Of a DNA stretch of 64,000 bases, positions 33,265-45,638 are shown one piece after another. This DNA is from Eutrema japonicum (taxonomy: Eukaryota; Streptophyta; Magnoliopsida; Brassicales; Brassicaceae), in NCBI GenBank assembly GCA_030161315.1, contig BSQW01000011.1, positions 40,501,680 through 40,565,679 on the forward strand, in the 5' to 3' direction. The translations under genes were made by a program, and so were the position numbers. Each line of letters starts with the position of its first letter. The stretch's first letter is position 1. The notes beneath the pieces are model-generated. The model ran no database searches. It worked only from the letters and a program-made list of their open reading frames with translations, and was not told the origin of the DNA.

Positions 33265-33540
33265 GGATTTCGAAAGTTTATACTTAATGAATGTAGAGAG
33301 CTAGCTGACCTGATTTTTGGATTTTGAAAGTTTATATTTCGTATGATAGATACCGTGGACTAGTGTTACGGGAACTTCTAGTGAGAATTTTCTAGGCTAG
33401 ATTGCGATTGATGTAGTTCGATGGTTATGGTTTAGAAGGACGGTCTCTGAGATTCCTAGTTTCCGATGATTTTCATTTGATCATTTCCAAGCTTGAGTTT
33501 TGTCTTGTTTGAGGACAAATAAGGTTTAAGTCTGGGGGTG
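33265..33540 (+). mobile_element. Element D, 3' internal remnant with polypurine tract
   Basis: This non-coding DNA ends AAGTCTGGGGGTG directly before the LTR at 33541, the polypurine tract style of Athila/Tat elements. It includes an imperfect duplication of a TTTTTGGATTT(C/T)GAAAGTTTATA block. No gag or pol remains between the two LTR pieces. Confidence 0.7.
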
Positions 33541-35118
33541 TGATAACACCGTATTTTTACCCGTTTTGCTTTATATTTTAGAACACTTTAATAAGTGTTT
33601 CGCTTGGTTTTCTATGCTTCTATTATGGTTTTCGCATGTTTGCGGTTTTAAGACTCTTTTCAGGTAACTCGGGATTAAAGAGTGCATTTCGGAGCAAAAG
33701 TACGTTTTTGGATAAACTTGGACCGTCAAGAAGTCTTGCAATCAAAAAGACATTTTCACCGTCTGATCATCACCAAATTCGGATACAACAAAGTAGAGAC
33801 ACCCAGATTTCAAATGCAATTGGATTGGGGACAATCCAATGGTTGGATCCTAAAATATACCTGAAGAACTGAAGACCGAAGAAGCAGTCCACCGCGGGTC
33901 GAGGAGCCGGACCCACGGCCAAGCACCATTCCGCTGCCCCTAGAGCCACTCCACCCGCGGCCAGGAGCTTCGCACCCACGACCAAGCCTAATTCCGCCCA
34001 AGATGATGTGTTTCTTCACCCGAGGCCAAAACTGTATTTTCCCATCAAACCCTAACTCGACCAAAGCGACTTGAAGACCTATAAATACTTGTTTTATAGC
34101 AACAATTTCATGGCCTCCTATTGTTACACTTTTAGACTTGTTTTGCACCAAACTTTTTCTCTTATTCTTTGTTCTTTGTTTAGGGAGATAGGGATTTCCC
34201 TTGAACCCTTTTGTTTGATTTCTTATCTATTGATTGTGCAATTCAAAAGCTTGATTTTGTCTTGCATGGTCATGGCTGAGAAGTTCTCTCATTGGGTATA
34301 GGGGTTCAAAGGGGCTCTCATGGTTCGATTCTTATTAGGTTTTTAGTTTAGGATACCGATTAGGGTTCTTCGTTCTATCTTTGTTGTTAATGCGTTGCTT
34401 GACTAACCGTCTTAGTAACTGATATTAGGCGTTTTAGAGCAGCGAAAGTGCTGTATCTAATCACTTGACCTAGGGTAGACGAGTAAATCCGTCGTAAGAT
34501 TTTAGAAGTATATTTAAAGAGGAATTGTGGGCTTAAACGACCTTTGAGAGTATCATTCACTTCTTGCGCGAGTGGAGTCGGAAGCTACCGTCCGAGTACT
34601 GAAGTGAGTAGGTTTGTAGGATTACGGTAGTAGACTACACACAGAGTACGTGTTCCAAGTTCAAGAACCCAAAGATGAAAAAGTCGCTTTAACAATCCTA
34701 GCGAATTCTCGGTGAAAATCGGCCATGAACCCTAAAGAATTCCCGATTGCCCAACGCTTCGTTAATTGATTTACAACCTCGAAATAATTATTGCTTGCTA
34801 CTGTTCACTTAGATTAGATTTATTTTTTCGGTTAGTTTAGCTTAGTTTAGTCTCGTTCGCTTTCTTATTTTCTCGCTTAGTTTAGTTTAGTCTAGTTTAG
34901 TATAGTTTAGATTCCTAGTTTCGAGTTCGTGACAAAACCCTATAACCATATATTCGTCTTAGATTTATTTACTATACATTGTCTAAGATCTCGCAGAACA
35001 GCATTCCCTCCATGTGGATCGATACCTTAAGTACTACAACGCTCATATGTGCACTTGCATGTATTAAGGTTTACAAATTTAAAACCTGAAGTTTCGGAGA
35101 CGAATCCGATTCGCATCA
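33541..35118 (+). repeat. Element D LTR (1578 bp)
   Basis: It starts TGATAACACCG after a polypurine tract and ends TTCGCATCA just before a tRNA-Asp-type primer site. It therefore serves as the 3' LTR of the unit on its left and the 5' LTR of the unit on its right. A TATA box (CTATAAATA) lies at 34079-34087. A GC-rich patch with repeated ACCC(G/A)CGGCCAAG-like words lies at about 33890-34000. Confidence 0.8.
34079..34087 (+). promoter_or_regulatory. TATA box in the element D LTR
   Basis: CTATAAATA lies about 540 bp into the LTR and is the best core-promoter candidate of element D. Confidence 0.6.
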
Positions 35119-35122
35119 AGTT

Positions 35123-35141
35123 TTTGGCGCCGTTGCCGAGG
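35123..35141 (+). other. Primer-binding site of element D (tRNA-Asp type)
   Basis: TTTGGCGCCGTTGCCGAGG lies four bases after the LTR end. It is the Athila/Tat-type primer site, with one change from the usual GCCGGGG. Confidence 0.8.
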
Positions 35142-35252
35142 AGGCAATCACAACTCGTTCTATCACACCTTAGATGTTAGTAAAACGACTCTAGAACATA
35201 CTTTTTCTATTTGATTTTTAGTTTTGTCTTTCTTCGTTTCAGGCTTTGAAAC

Positions 35253-36081
35253 ATGAACTCGCCTCTAGAGCGAGATTGCTACTACGAGCGGGGTTACTAT
35301 GAGCCATCTTGCGCTCACCACCGTCACGACTCACATGTTGTGTGTGACTCGTTCTACATGTACCGAAAAACAGCACCGATCAATTACTCTCAAGGAAGCC
35401 ACGAGCCTCCTTACTACCGAGACGAACCTTTTGCGTCTCCCGTTGTCAACTCTAGACAACGTTCATACTATCAACACCATCAATTCTCGTACTAGAACGA
35501 TGAAAGCTTGGAATTTGGCGCTTGTTTGAAGCGAATAGAAGACGTCATCAACAAAACCATTGAGTCCCAAGCCAAGTTCATAACCATTTTAAATGAGAGA
35601 ATATATTCCATCTCCGTCGAATTCAACAAGAAGTTCGATGACCTTACTGCCCATATCAAATTCTTTGAAGAACAGACCCTTAAAGACGCTAGATCACTAA
35701 ACAAGGGGATGGAACTCGTTGAAGAAGAAGAAGGAAGGCAAATGTTCGATATCCAGAAAGCTAATGATGGGGTATGTACTTTGAAGTACAAGCTTGATGA
35801 TTTGGATAACTTCATTGATGACAATGGTAACACCACCTACAACTGTGGGAAGGAGTAGGAGAAGTTGAGGGCAAAACGAGAGAGCTCGATCTTACACTAG
35901 ACCGACTCATTTATGCTATCGACGAAGTGGAAGAGAAAGTGGAGAAACTATCTAAAGATCATGAGAAGCATGATTCAACACTTGATGCCCATGTTCCTGA
36001 CTTAGAGGAGAAGCCAAATGACTCCCAAGAACCATAAAACACCAAAGGAGGTGAAGAAGCCAAATGACTCCCAAGAACCAT
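35253..36081 (+). pseudogene. Element D gag-like ORF, truncated
   Basis: It starts at the ATG at 35253, downstream of the leader. The first 80 codons are rich in Tyr, His and Ser (RDCYYERGYYEPSC) and end at a TAG. A coiled-coil-like segment follows (35508-35858: FITILNERIYSISVEFNKKF), ending at another stop. A 25-bp block (AAGCCAAATGACTCCCAAGAACCA) is directly repeated near 36011 and 36058. This resembles the N-terminal ORF of Athila/Tat elements. The DNA changes to CACTA-type sequence at about 36082, so the rest is lost. Confidence 0.6.
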
Positions 36082-36483
36082 TAACGACTAGATAGTGACC
36101 ACACTTTTTAGCGACTAATTTCATACACAATTAGAAGTCGTATTATTGAGACATCTTTGGGACTGTTTTGTTGTCGTAGATTTGCGACATTTGTAAGACG
36201 AACTCAGTCAAATCTTCGAAGGTCTAAAAAACTTATAAATTATATATGTTTAGAAATTAGTCGCAAAAGCGTCACATATTAGCAAATACTTTGCCATAAT
36301 TTTTGTTCTTATCCTGGTCGCAGAGCAGTAAATTATATTCAATTTCAAAATTAAAAAGATCTAAAAACAAAATAATAAATCGAATTTCACATTTATATAC
36401 CAAAAAACTATACATAACAAAATATTCAAAATATTCAAAACATTCAAAACATTTATATATTCAAAATCTTAAACAACCTAATC

Positions 36484-39355
36484 TTAAAAAGTTGGAGAGA
36501 TTGGTGAATTGTTTCTGGCCGGTAAGGTGGCTGGTGCGGTGGCTTCGGCGGTGGTTGCTGCAGCTGCGGTGGGTGCTTGAGAAGCCACAAACGATGCAAA
36601 CGCGGGATCAATAGTTTTGAGGTACGACTCCAAGCTTGAGATCCGAGTTTGAGAAAGTCGTTGCTCCTCATCACGTCGAGCATTTTCCGCTTCTTGTTCA
36701 GCGATCTTTTGATGAGCAGTTTGAAGTTGTTGTTAAATCTCTGAAATTGATGACGTGCTTGCATAACTCTCCTTGCTTTTCCCGTTGTTGAACAGCTCTC
36801 CAAGTTGTCCAAGTCCATAAGGATTTCCCCTGTCATCTTTTTCAGTAGACTAAAACAACAACAGAAGACGAGATCATTCACTCTTACAGCAACGAACCAG
36901 CAACCCATGATAACAACCTCTCTCACAAAAACTCAAAAAGAATGCCAATGAGCTTTGAAGTACACACATTAAGCAACATAAGAATAATATTCATGATCAA
37001 AGGAAACAAACAAAGAGAGAGGCCAGCATAGGAAACGAAACAGCAAAGTAAAAAGCAACAAAAAGTCAGTTTGCTATGCATAAAAACTGACCATAAAAAG
37101 TGACCAGCATAAAAATGAATGCCAATGAGCTTTGAAGCACACACATTAAGCAACATAAGAATTATATTCATGATCCAAGGAAACAAACACAGAGAGAGAC
37201 CATCATAGAAAATGAACCAGCAAAGTCAAAGGCAACAAAAAGTCAGTTTGCTATGCATAAAAACTGACCATAAAAAGTGACTAGCATAAAAACGAATGCA
37301 GCATATGCAGCATAAAAACGAATGCAGCATAAAAACATCAAGTATTCATGCTCAACAAAACAAAGACATTAATATGCTATAAGAAGAGGAAGACAAAAAC
37401 GAATTACCTTAAGAAATATTGTATTCTTTTCTTCAATGGTGAGAGTCCTTTGAGTTGATTGTTGAGACGAAAGCTCTGAAGTTTCGCCTTCGACATCCAT
37501 TTGAGACATCATATCTTCTAAGTTTTTCTCATAAGCCTCAGCTATATTTTTGGCCTTCTGATCCACAAATGTTCCATTTGCCCTTGTGTGTGTTTTCATA
37601 AACACTTCTCCAAGTGAGACAGGACGCCCTAGTTCTTGCTCCTGTAATGATACAAAAACAGAATTAATAATTTGAAATGCAATATACAAAAACAGATTTA
37701 ATTACCATTTCTTATTGAATTTGCAAGTAAGATTTCTGCCCGGATACGTGTTTGTGGGGACCAAGATCGCCACGGTTAGAGTTACGGCATTGTGATGCAG
37801 TAGAGCTCCTCTCAACTGCGTACGGAGTGTCCCAATGATCCAACATTTCAGCCCAAAGGGTTTTGCCAATCCACGGTGGTCTCTCACCACTGGTTTTAAC
37901 TTGACTTACAATGCCTTTCATCCGTTTTTTGGCTCTCTTCAAGATTCCTGCTCTCACCAGGTCGGTAATCCCGATATCCCAATTGTACTTCCGCTACACA
38001 AAACAATTTCAGGTGTTTAGTTTGTATCTAAGTCATTACTATGTCACTATAATACAAAAAGACAAGATGATTCACAAGAATACAGCAACAAAAGAGGTTA
38101 AGAAATGATTACCGTGAAAGTTCTGAAATATCTTTCTTGAATGGGTATAGGCGTTTTGCGCCAGCTATAGTAAGGCCCATCAAACTTCCTACGAAATATG
38201 CCAGCGATGACTCGAGACAGTTTCTCTTTGTCACGGTTAAACCTGTTACATAAATATCAGATTGTTAGATGTTCAAACAAATACACAATTCACAACAATC
38301 AGTGTGTTTATTCACAACAAATACACATATACACAATCCGAATCAAGCCTTCTCCAAAACAGCTCACAATGCCAAACACCTACTTGTCTCTGAAAACTCT
38401 AAAAAAAAACATCCACTAAAATAAAAACCCTAACGTACATAAACCAAACAAGAAATTGCTAATTTCTCAGAAAGAAAGAGACTCTGGATCCATCCCTTAC
38501 TACCAATATCGACTTAGAACTCAAAACAGATCAATTTCACTCAAGACATTTTAACAAACACATAAACTGCCTCATTTTCTCCACATTCCGTAACAGAAAC
38601 TCTGCATCTCATCACACTAATCTTCCAGAGATTATACCTAAACCCCCAAATAATCACACCGATGTGAAATAGATCCCTAGAACAAAACCACTAAAGAAAC
38701 CCAAAATCACTTGCACGAAGGCTCATTGATCAATTTTCCTAAGCACAAACCAAATTCTTACATAATACTAGACTATCTATTTCAATCAGCTCTCAATCAA
38801 AGCAAATAACAATTTAATACTAGACTATCTATTTACCATGTGTTCTCAACGTGGGGAAGAGGATGTGGACTCAAAACTGTTAGATGTTCTCGGCCAGGAA
38901 GAGCCAACAAATCATCTAACAGCTGTTGGAAGTCCGGTTGTGGCTTTGGATCATTAGGAGGAGGATGTTGATGCTCTTCAATTTGAACCGGCGGTTGTTG
39001 TTGGAGAATCTGATAAGGAGGAACTACTGTCGCTGGAATCTGATAAAACCGGAGTTAGTGAATGGGGAATATGATAAGCCGGAGGTGTATGGTAAGAAGT
39101 CTGCGAAGTAGTCGGAGGCTGCGAAGTAGCTCCTTGCGGCGGTTGATTAGAGGCTTCGGGCTGTGTCCTCGCCGGATATTGCGCTGGAAGACATGCTCTA
39201 GATGTCTGGGAAACCGAATATGTCGCATTGGAGGACCGGTTGGAGGTGTGAGAAGACGAGTCGACAGCTCCGACTGATCTCCCACCGGCGGATAATTGGC
39301 CACCACCGCGGCCTCTACCAGGTCGTCCTTTAATTACTTTTGCCTTGCCAACCAT
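36484..39355 (-). pseudogene. tnpA-like CACTA protein (Transposase_24 / Ptta type)
   Basis: Proposed start is the ATG at 39355 (MVGKAKVIKGRPGRGRGG), with a basic Gly/Arg start then a Ser/Pro-rich region to about 38840. After an intron come exon pieces at about 38242-38110 (FNRDKEKLSRVIAGIFRRKF), 37993-37708 (RAGILKRAKKRMKGIV, ERPPWIGKTLW) and 37642-37400 (LGRPVSLGEVFMKTHTRANG). The last piece is 36850-36484 (NPYGLGQLGELFNNGKSKES through AENARRDEEQRLSQTRISSLE, a coiled coil). This order is typical of plant Ptta/En-Spm DNA-binding proteins, which bind sub-terminal repeats. A TAA at about 36734 and stops near 37710 indicate a dead copy. Exon borders are approximate. Confidence 0.75.
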
Positions 39356-39375
39356 TATCTTCAAACAACGAGCAA

Positions 39376-39540
39376 TTCGGAGTTTGAGAGAAAGAATTTA
39401 CGAGATTGAGAGAAATAGAGAAATCGAGATTGAGAGAAATAGAGATAGATTGAGAGAAATCGAGATTGAGAGAAATAGAGAAATAGAGAAAGAGATTCGC
39501 AGATTGAGAGTGAGAGAGTGAAAGAGAGAAGAGATAGGTT
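39376..39540. repeat. GA-rich simple repeat upstream of the tnpA-like gene
   Basis: Repeated GAGATTGAGAGAAATAGA units directly precede the start codon of the minus-strand gene. In gene orientation this is a CT-rich 5' leader, common in plant promoters. Confidence 0.75.
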
Positions 39541-40369
39541 TTCTGGGTTTCAGAGAAAGTGATAGAGGCTAGGGTATTTCGACGATAGAAGGGAAGAAAT
39601 TAATAGCGAGGTCCCTAAAGGGTCGCAAACTTGGTCGCAAATCCAAAAAAATGAAAGATTAATTGCCGCGTGATATAAAACCAAAAAAAATAAAAATTTC
39701 AGAATGGTCGCAAAATAGTCCTACAGTCGTGACTAAAATGCGACCGTTTTGTGAAAGTCCCACAGTCGTCACTAAAATGCGACTGTTTTGTGACTGTTCT
39801 TAACCCTATACCCTAAACTTTTCAATCATTCTTAATAAAATTAGACTATACAATAATTCTTTAACTAATTCTAACACTTTAACTCTCTAAATAAACATTA
39901 AACTAAGATATGTTGTGTAAATTTTGAAAGTTTTCTATATTTCAAAATCATTTCATGAAAACACATATGAACTTACTACATATTATGATAATATACAACA
40001 ACAAGTTTTAAAAATTGGAATTTATAAGTTTTTTAACCTGCTATCATGATTCAATATATTTAAAATTTCAAATCTATAAAAAAAAAATCAAATTAACATA
40101 TTTACAATTCAATAATGATGATTTTTTAAAAAATGTATAGTGGAGTAGCTAAAGTGTAGCAAATCGGTCACAATTTGAGGTGTTGTTAATGAATTAGTCG
40201 CAAATTAGTGGGTAAATTAAGACATCTTTGTGACTGCAAAAAATATTGTCGCAAAACCGTCTTAAAGTGGTCACAAATTGCGACTGTTTTGTGACTGTTC
40301 TTAACCCATATGTTCTTACTACATTTTAAGACCATTTTGTGACAACTAAAAAATTGTTGAAAATCGGTT

Positions 40370-40440
40370 TTCCGGAGTGTCGAACCACTGACCTCTAACC
40401 ATATGCTTAAGTGTTTAACCAATGAGCCATTACGATCATT
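40370..40440 (-). repeat. tRNA-like (SINE head-like) sequence inside CACTA-2
   Basis: The minus strand shows a box A-like TGGCTCATTGGTTAAAC and a box B-like GTGGTTCGACACTCC at tRNA-like spacing. There is no good clover-leaf, anticodon or clear A tail and target duplication, so it is more likely a tRNA-derived SINE remnant than a tRNA gene. Confidence 0.45.
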
Positions 40441-40603
40441 CGTTATTTTCTTACATTAACTAATATATAAAGACACGATACTTATACATGATAATTATAT
40501 TACAAAGATATTATGATAATGTATGGCACACAAATATTATACATGATAATTATACATGATAACTATATTATAAATTAAACATACAGAGATATAAATTAAA
40601 GTA

Positions 40604-43600
40604 TTATTCAAGTTCCTCATCTTCATCATCGGAAGATGATAAATTACAACGAAATTCGTTCTCTGCTTCCTGGTCTTCGATCTCAAAATCAATTTCTTCA
40701 TAAGGATGATTTCCCTCTACTAAACTATCAATTATGATTTCATCATTCGTATCCGTGAGGCCATCATCAACTGTTTGCTGCAATATAACCGGCTCTTTTT
40801 CGTTAAACTTTTCTTGAACACCTTTCCTTGGATTTACTTTGAGAACTGTGAGCCACACCTTCCGAGGTCGTTTAATGTATGGGTATGGAAGATAACAAAC
40901 TTGATCAGCTTGAGATCATGTACATTAAGTAGGTGTAAAATTAGAAGTAGACATATATATACACACATCATATACATACTTAATTAAAACAAAACTTAAT
41001 TATCTAAAATAAAAGGTTCGTAATTTTGATATCTCCTCGATGATAGCACATCAACAACGCCTCCTTCTCGCATTCGAGTGCCTTTGCCAATCTTAGGGTC
41101 AAACCATTCACAGTAGAAAAGTGTGATTTTCAAATTTAGAAATCCTGGATACTCGAGCTCTATGATATTTTCAACAGTCCCATAAAAATCATCCTCTTCA
41201 GATGCTTCAGAATAATTTTGTCCTCGCACACAGACCCTATAATTCAATGTTTTTTCGTGAGTCTGTGGTCTCGCGTGTGAAACAAATACCCTCTTGTAAA
41301 ATACATGGGCCATGACTTGACTTTATTTTCATGACCTTCCACTATTTCATGAACCCAATGAGGAAACATTTCTTGACTTTTCATTGTACTCACCTATATA
41401 TGTATATACAAATATATTAAAAATAAATTCATAAAATATTCTTTAATAATTAATAGATGGATAATAAATTAAATACGTACATATTGGCGAACCCATATAT
41501 GAAAATCTTCATCTCCTTTCGACTTCACCTCCGTATCAGAGAGTTCTGGATATTTAAATCGAATATGCGCTTCCAACAATCTGTTTTGCCAAAAACAATA
41601 AGAAATATTTAATTAACTAAATTAATTTTCACAATTAAGTTAATGAATCGTATATAAAGTACCTCTCAAACGGCTGAAAATAATCACAATTGCGCAAGAC
41701 ATATGCATGTGCGCATTTATAATCTTTCTCAATTAACCAAAATTCAGTACTTTGGCCACTTGGACGACCTACTTGAGTGAATATATCCGGTACTTGTATA
41801 GGATATACCGGTACTTCACCTTCATCATACCGACTTGACCTGAGGAATAATAATATATTGACGACCAAAAATAGTCACTTTCATTTTAGGTCGTATAATT
41901 TGAAGCGAAAATTGAAATTAGTGTTCGGAGAAATATTCACCACCATACCTTCTTCTGCGAGCTATAGAAATGTGCGAAGGAAAGTAGTGTTCTGAGAAAT
42001 AAGATATCTCGTCATTTATGTATGATTGAACTATTGATCCCGTTGGATATCTTTTGTTCTTCGCCTTCCCTTTTAAACGTTTAAAAAACCTTTCGAAGGG
42101 ATACATCCACCTATATTGCACAGGACCACCAATCTCCGCTTCGTAAGGTAGGTGTATTGGTAGGTGCTCCATCACATCAAAAAAAGAAGGTGGGAAGATT
42201 ATTTTCAAGTTACACAAAATCATGACAATGTTATCCTTCAGAATTTTGAGGGGGGTTTGATCCAATGATCTACTACTTAAGTCACGGAAAAATGCTCCAA
42301 TCCCTACGACAATATTAAAATTAAATAAGTTATATATATATATATATATATAAGTGAAACATATATGATAATATTTATATACCTGATAATGCAAGGTGCA
42401 CGTTACGCGGTAAAAGTTCTGCAAAGACAAACGGAAGCAATAGTTCCATAAATACATGGCCGTCGTGACTTTTCATTCCCGAGAGCTTTCCACCGTTGAT
42501 GTCTGCACAACTAGCTAAATCTGCTACATAGCAATCGGGGAATCTAACCTCATGTTTGACCCATTGTAGTAAGCTTTCTTTCGCTTTTGAAGTCAATCGC
42601 CAAATAGGAAATGGAGCTCTCCCTCGATCATCTACATGCAAATCTTTCCGAGAACAAAATTTTGCAATATCTAATCTTGACTTTATTGTGTCTTTTGATC
42701 TGTATTTAACATTCATAACAGTATACATGATGTTATTGAACAAATTCTTCTCGATATGCATCACATCAAGATTGTGTTGTAGCGTCAGATCGGTCCAGTA
42801 CGGTAGCTCCCAAAATATGCTTTCTTTATGCCAATTATGCCACTCCCCATAGCCGTCCACTTTATTTTCATGACCATTTCCACCGACTTCAGATGTTTTG
42901 GGTGGTTCTGCATGCCTTATACGCTCAAATAGAACTTTTTCGCCTGTTAAAGATTGTGGTGGGTAGTCGTTCAATGCGTGCTTTCCCTTCAAAAAGTTTA
43001 TTTTATTCTTCCGTAACGAATGACTTACAGGAAGAAATCTTTGGTGACAGTCAAACCAACATATCTTCCTACCAGCCGGAAGATAAAAAGCATTTGTATC
43101 ATCCATACAAATAGGACACGATAGTCTTCCATATGTCGTCCATCCCTAAAACATACCATATGCTGGAAAATCGCTTATAGTCCACAAAAGAACAGCTTTC
43201 AGGTTGAAATTTTGATCTAATGACACATCATATGCCTCAACTCCGTTATACCATAACACCTTTAACTCTTCGATCAGTGGTTGGAGGAAAACATCAAGAC
43301 TGGCTCGTGGATGATTTGGTCCCGAATTCAAAATCGTTAGAAACAAATACTCAGTATTCATGCACATATCTGGCGGTAAGTTGTATAGAGTCATAATCAC
43401 AGGTCACAACGAGTGATTTTTTGACATACCAAAATGATTAAAACCGTTAGTACATAATCCAAGATATATGTTTCGCGTTTCTTCTGCAAACGTTGGATGC
43501 AACTGTTGGAAATTCTTCCACTCCGCAGCATCAGATGGATGACACATTACTCCGTCTTTTGAATCATGCTCAGCATGCCATCTCATCGATGACACAGTCT

Positions 43601-44506
43601 TCTCTGATTGGTACATTCTCTTTAATCTGTCAGTGATAGGTAAATACCACATACGACTAAACGGGATTTTAGTTCGTCCCTCACTAGCCCTATATCTTGG
43701 TTTTGCACAGAACTTGCAATGCTCCAACTTCTCATCTTCTTTCCAGAAGAGCATACAATTATATATACATACATCAAATGTATGGTACGGCAATCCTAGC
43801 TTTCACATCAAATTTTCTGTCTCGTAGTACGAACTAGGTGATTGATTATCCTCTAGTAAATACTCCGTAAATAATGCAGACCATGAGTCCATACAGCTTT
43901 CAGCCATATTATGGTCTGACTTAATGTTCATGAACTGAGCAGCCAAAGATAACTTTGACTGACCTTCACGACAACCATCATAAAGTGAAGTATTTGCAGC
44001 ATCTAACATGTCATAAAACCGTTTTGCATCTTGGGTAGGTTCTTCATGAACATGATCATATCCACTTTCATCATGTTCATGATGATACCCATGATGATTA
44101 AATGGCGTAGCACCATGAAATGCTTCATTCACCATCCTAGCATATACATTCCCCCTATTATATGTTGTTGGTTGATGATTACCACTAGTATAATCTACAT
44201 TATCATAATTATGACTATTCGATCCTCCCCCAACAACATCATAATCTTCACCATGTTCACACAATACATAATATCCTGGCATAAATCATCTACTATGCAA
44301 ATATTTCCGAATTGTACGTCCTTGCAAAAATTTGGAATTTTGACATTTTAAACAAGTACAGTCAAATTTAACTCCACTACTTTGCGCTAGTGGCTGACTA
44401 TTAGCGAAATTTATGAACTGATCTACCCCCGCCAAGAATTCACTGGAGATATTATTTGTGTGTGGATCGATTCTATTATACATCCACTCTCGTGATGAAT
44501 GCCACA
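40604..44506 (-). pseudogene. TNP2-like CACTA transposase (broken)
   Basis: Start at the ATG at 44506 (MWHSSREWMYNRID), the Transpos_assoc domain with Cys pattern FDCTCLKCQN. An acidic linker leads to the catalytic Transposase_21/TNP2 region: PYHTFDVCIYNCMLFWKED and FAYGMF-type motifs, then LDVMHIEKNLFNNIMYTVMN at about 42780-42720. A DUF4218-like part follows at 42300-41920 (GPVQYRWMYPFERFFKRLK). A linker lies at 41870-41460, a DUF4216-like part at 41313-40996 (FYCEWFDPKIGKG) and an acidic C-terminus ends at 40604. Introns with A/T-rich sequence separate the parts. In-frame stops at about 44286, 43803, 43404 and 43147 make it non-functional. Confidence 0.88.
42331..42352. repeat. (TA)n microsatellite in an intron of the TNP2-like gene
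   Basis: Eleven TA units lie between transposase coding pieces. It is an intronic simple repeat. Confidence 0.85.
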
Positions 44507-45076
44507 TTGTTATATTTTTTTTTGACTCACTCGTTTTTGTTTTATGTTTTTCGTTTGTGTAAAATGTGGAGTGTGGGTTGATATATTTATAGAAAAATTT
44601 TGTGACTCTTTTGCGACCAAAACAATTAGTCACAAAAGTTTGGTGTACCAAACCAACAACTCTCATTCTTTCCACGTTTTATACCAACTTTTTCCGACCA
44701 CATTTTCCAAAATATTCGGTTACAAATCAGTCGCAAAAATAGGACTACTTTTGCGACTACATTTCTTAGTCGCTAATTTGGGACGACATTTGCGACCACA
44801 TTTTTCAGTCCCAAATTTGGGAATATTTTTGCGACCATATTTTCCGACTTAAAGATTAGTCGCTAATTCGTCGTACTTTCCGACTCTTTTGCGACTACAA
44901 ATAATTCGTCGACGAACAGTCGTTAAACAGTCGCAAATAAGCGACTCTTTTATGACTAAATAGGTTCGTGGGTAATTTACGACTATTTTGCCTCTGCTTT
45001 AACAAGAGTCGCAAAAGGGTCGCAAATTGGTCTCAATTTAGTCGCAAAATTTTGCGACCAAAAAAGAGTCGCAAAC

Positions 45077-45108
45077 TGTGGTCTAAAAAACTATTTTTTC
45101 TTGTAGTG
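45077..45108 (-). repeat. Right terminal inverted repeat of CACTA-2
   Basis: It ends ATTTTTTCTTGTAGTG. The first 14 bases in element orientation (CACTACAAGAAAAA) equal those of CACTA-1. The left partner is not present. Confidence 0.85.
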
Positions 45109-45309
45109 ATTGATTTTCTGAGAAATACCATGAACCTATCTTTCTCCCAATCGAATCACAACTTGTTTAATTTACGTATTTGCTTTCAATTCCATTGATC
45201 ACTTAGCTTGATTTTCATCTATACAATCTACTGTGTTTTCTTGAGTCTCTGTGGATTTGACCCCTAAGTATTACAATCGACAAAGCTTTAGTACTTATAG
45301 GGTATTAAT
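45109..45309 (+). repeat. Element F, 3' part of an Athila-like LTR
   Basis: About 200 bp match, in inverted orientation, the last 220 bp of the E LTR (51616-51836), including AGTCTCTGTGGAT and AAGTATTACAATCGACAAAGC. It is cut at 45108 by CACTA-2. A gap of about 15 bp relative to E removes the very end of the LTR next to the primer site. Confidence 0.82.
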
Positions 45310-45328
45310 TTGGCACCGTTGCCGGGGA
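45310..45328 (+). other. Primer-binding site of element F (tRNA-Asp type)
   Basis: TTGGCACCGTTGCCGGGGA is the Athila primer site with one change (GCACC for GCGCC). It is the mirror of the site at 51593-51613. Confidence 0.82.
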
Positions 45329-45540
45329 TTCAATTCGCCATTATATTTTAGTTTGAGAATTTTGACTAAGTCCGACCAGTATCGATCGACACCTTAGTGG
45401 TATCGGTCGATACCAGGCTTAAGTCGACACGATGAACTTTTCTCATTCGCGTAGGGTGTCGACCGATACCAATAGGGTATCGATCGACACACGGCGATTT
45501 CGAGTTTTTGCTCTTTGTTTATCCTGACACAAACACAAAA
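45329..45540 (+). mobile_element. Element F leader remnant
   Basis: It matches the leader of element E in inverted orientation (GGGGATTCAATTCGCCATTA, then GTTTGAGAATTTTGACTAAG) and carries four GTATCGATCGA-type motifs. Beyond about 45540 the sequence is the 3' side of E pol in minus orientation, so only about 230 bp of F leader survive. Confidence 0.7.
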
Positions 45541-45638
45541 TGAAAAATAAAAATAAAAAGACTCAAAAACAAAACTCACCAGTGGGTTGCCTCCCACCAA
45601 GCGCTCGTTTAATGTCATTAGCTTGACCGTACCGCCGT

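Larger units (their letters stand above)
36082..45108 (-). mobile_element. CACTA-2: transposase-bearing CACTA element, left end missing
   Basis: The right end is TTTTTTCTTGTAGTG at 45108, the inverse of CACTACAAGAAAAAA. It is preceded by dense GTCGCAAA and TAGTCGC sub-terminal words (44600-45080). Both standard En/Spm-type genes are inside on the minus strand. At the left, sub-terminal-like words (GCGACTAATTT, TAGTCGC) run from about 36085, but no CACTAC terminus is found, so that end is deleted. It is the only transposase source for CACTA elements in the window, though both genes are broken. Confidence 0.88.

Noticed and set aside
40370..40440. Possible tRNA gene on the minus strand
   Set aside because: Box A- and B-like motifs are present, but no acceptor stem pairing or convincing anticodon arm could be formed. 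It was kept only as a tRNA-like SINE remnant.
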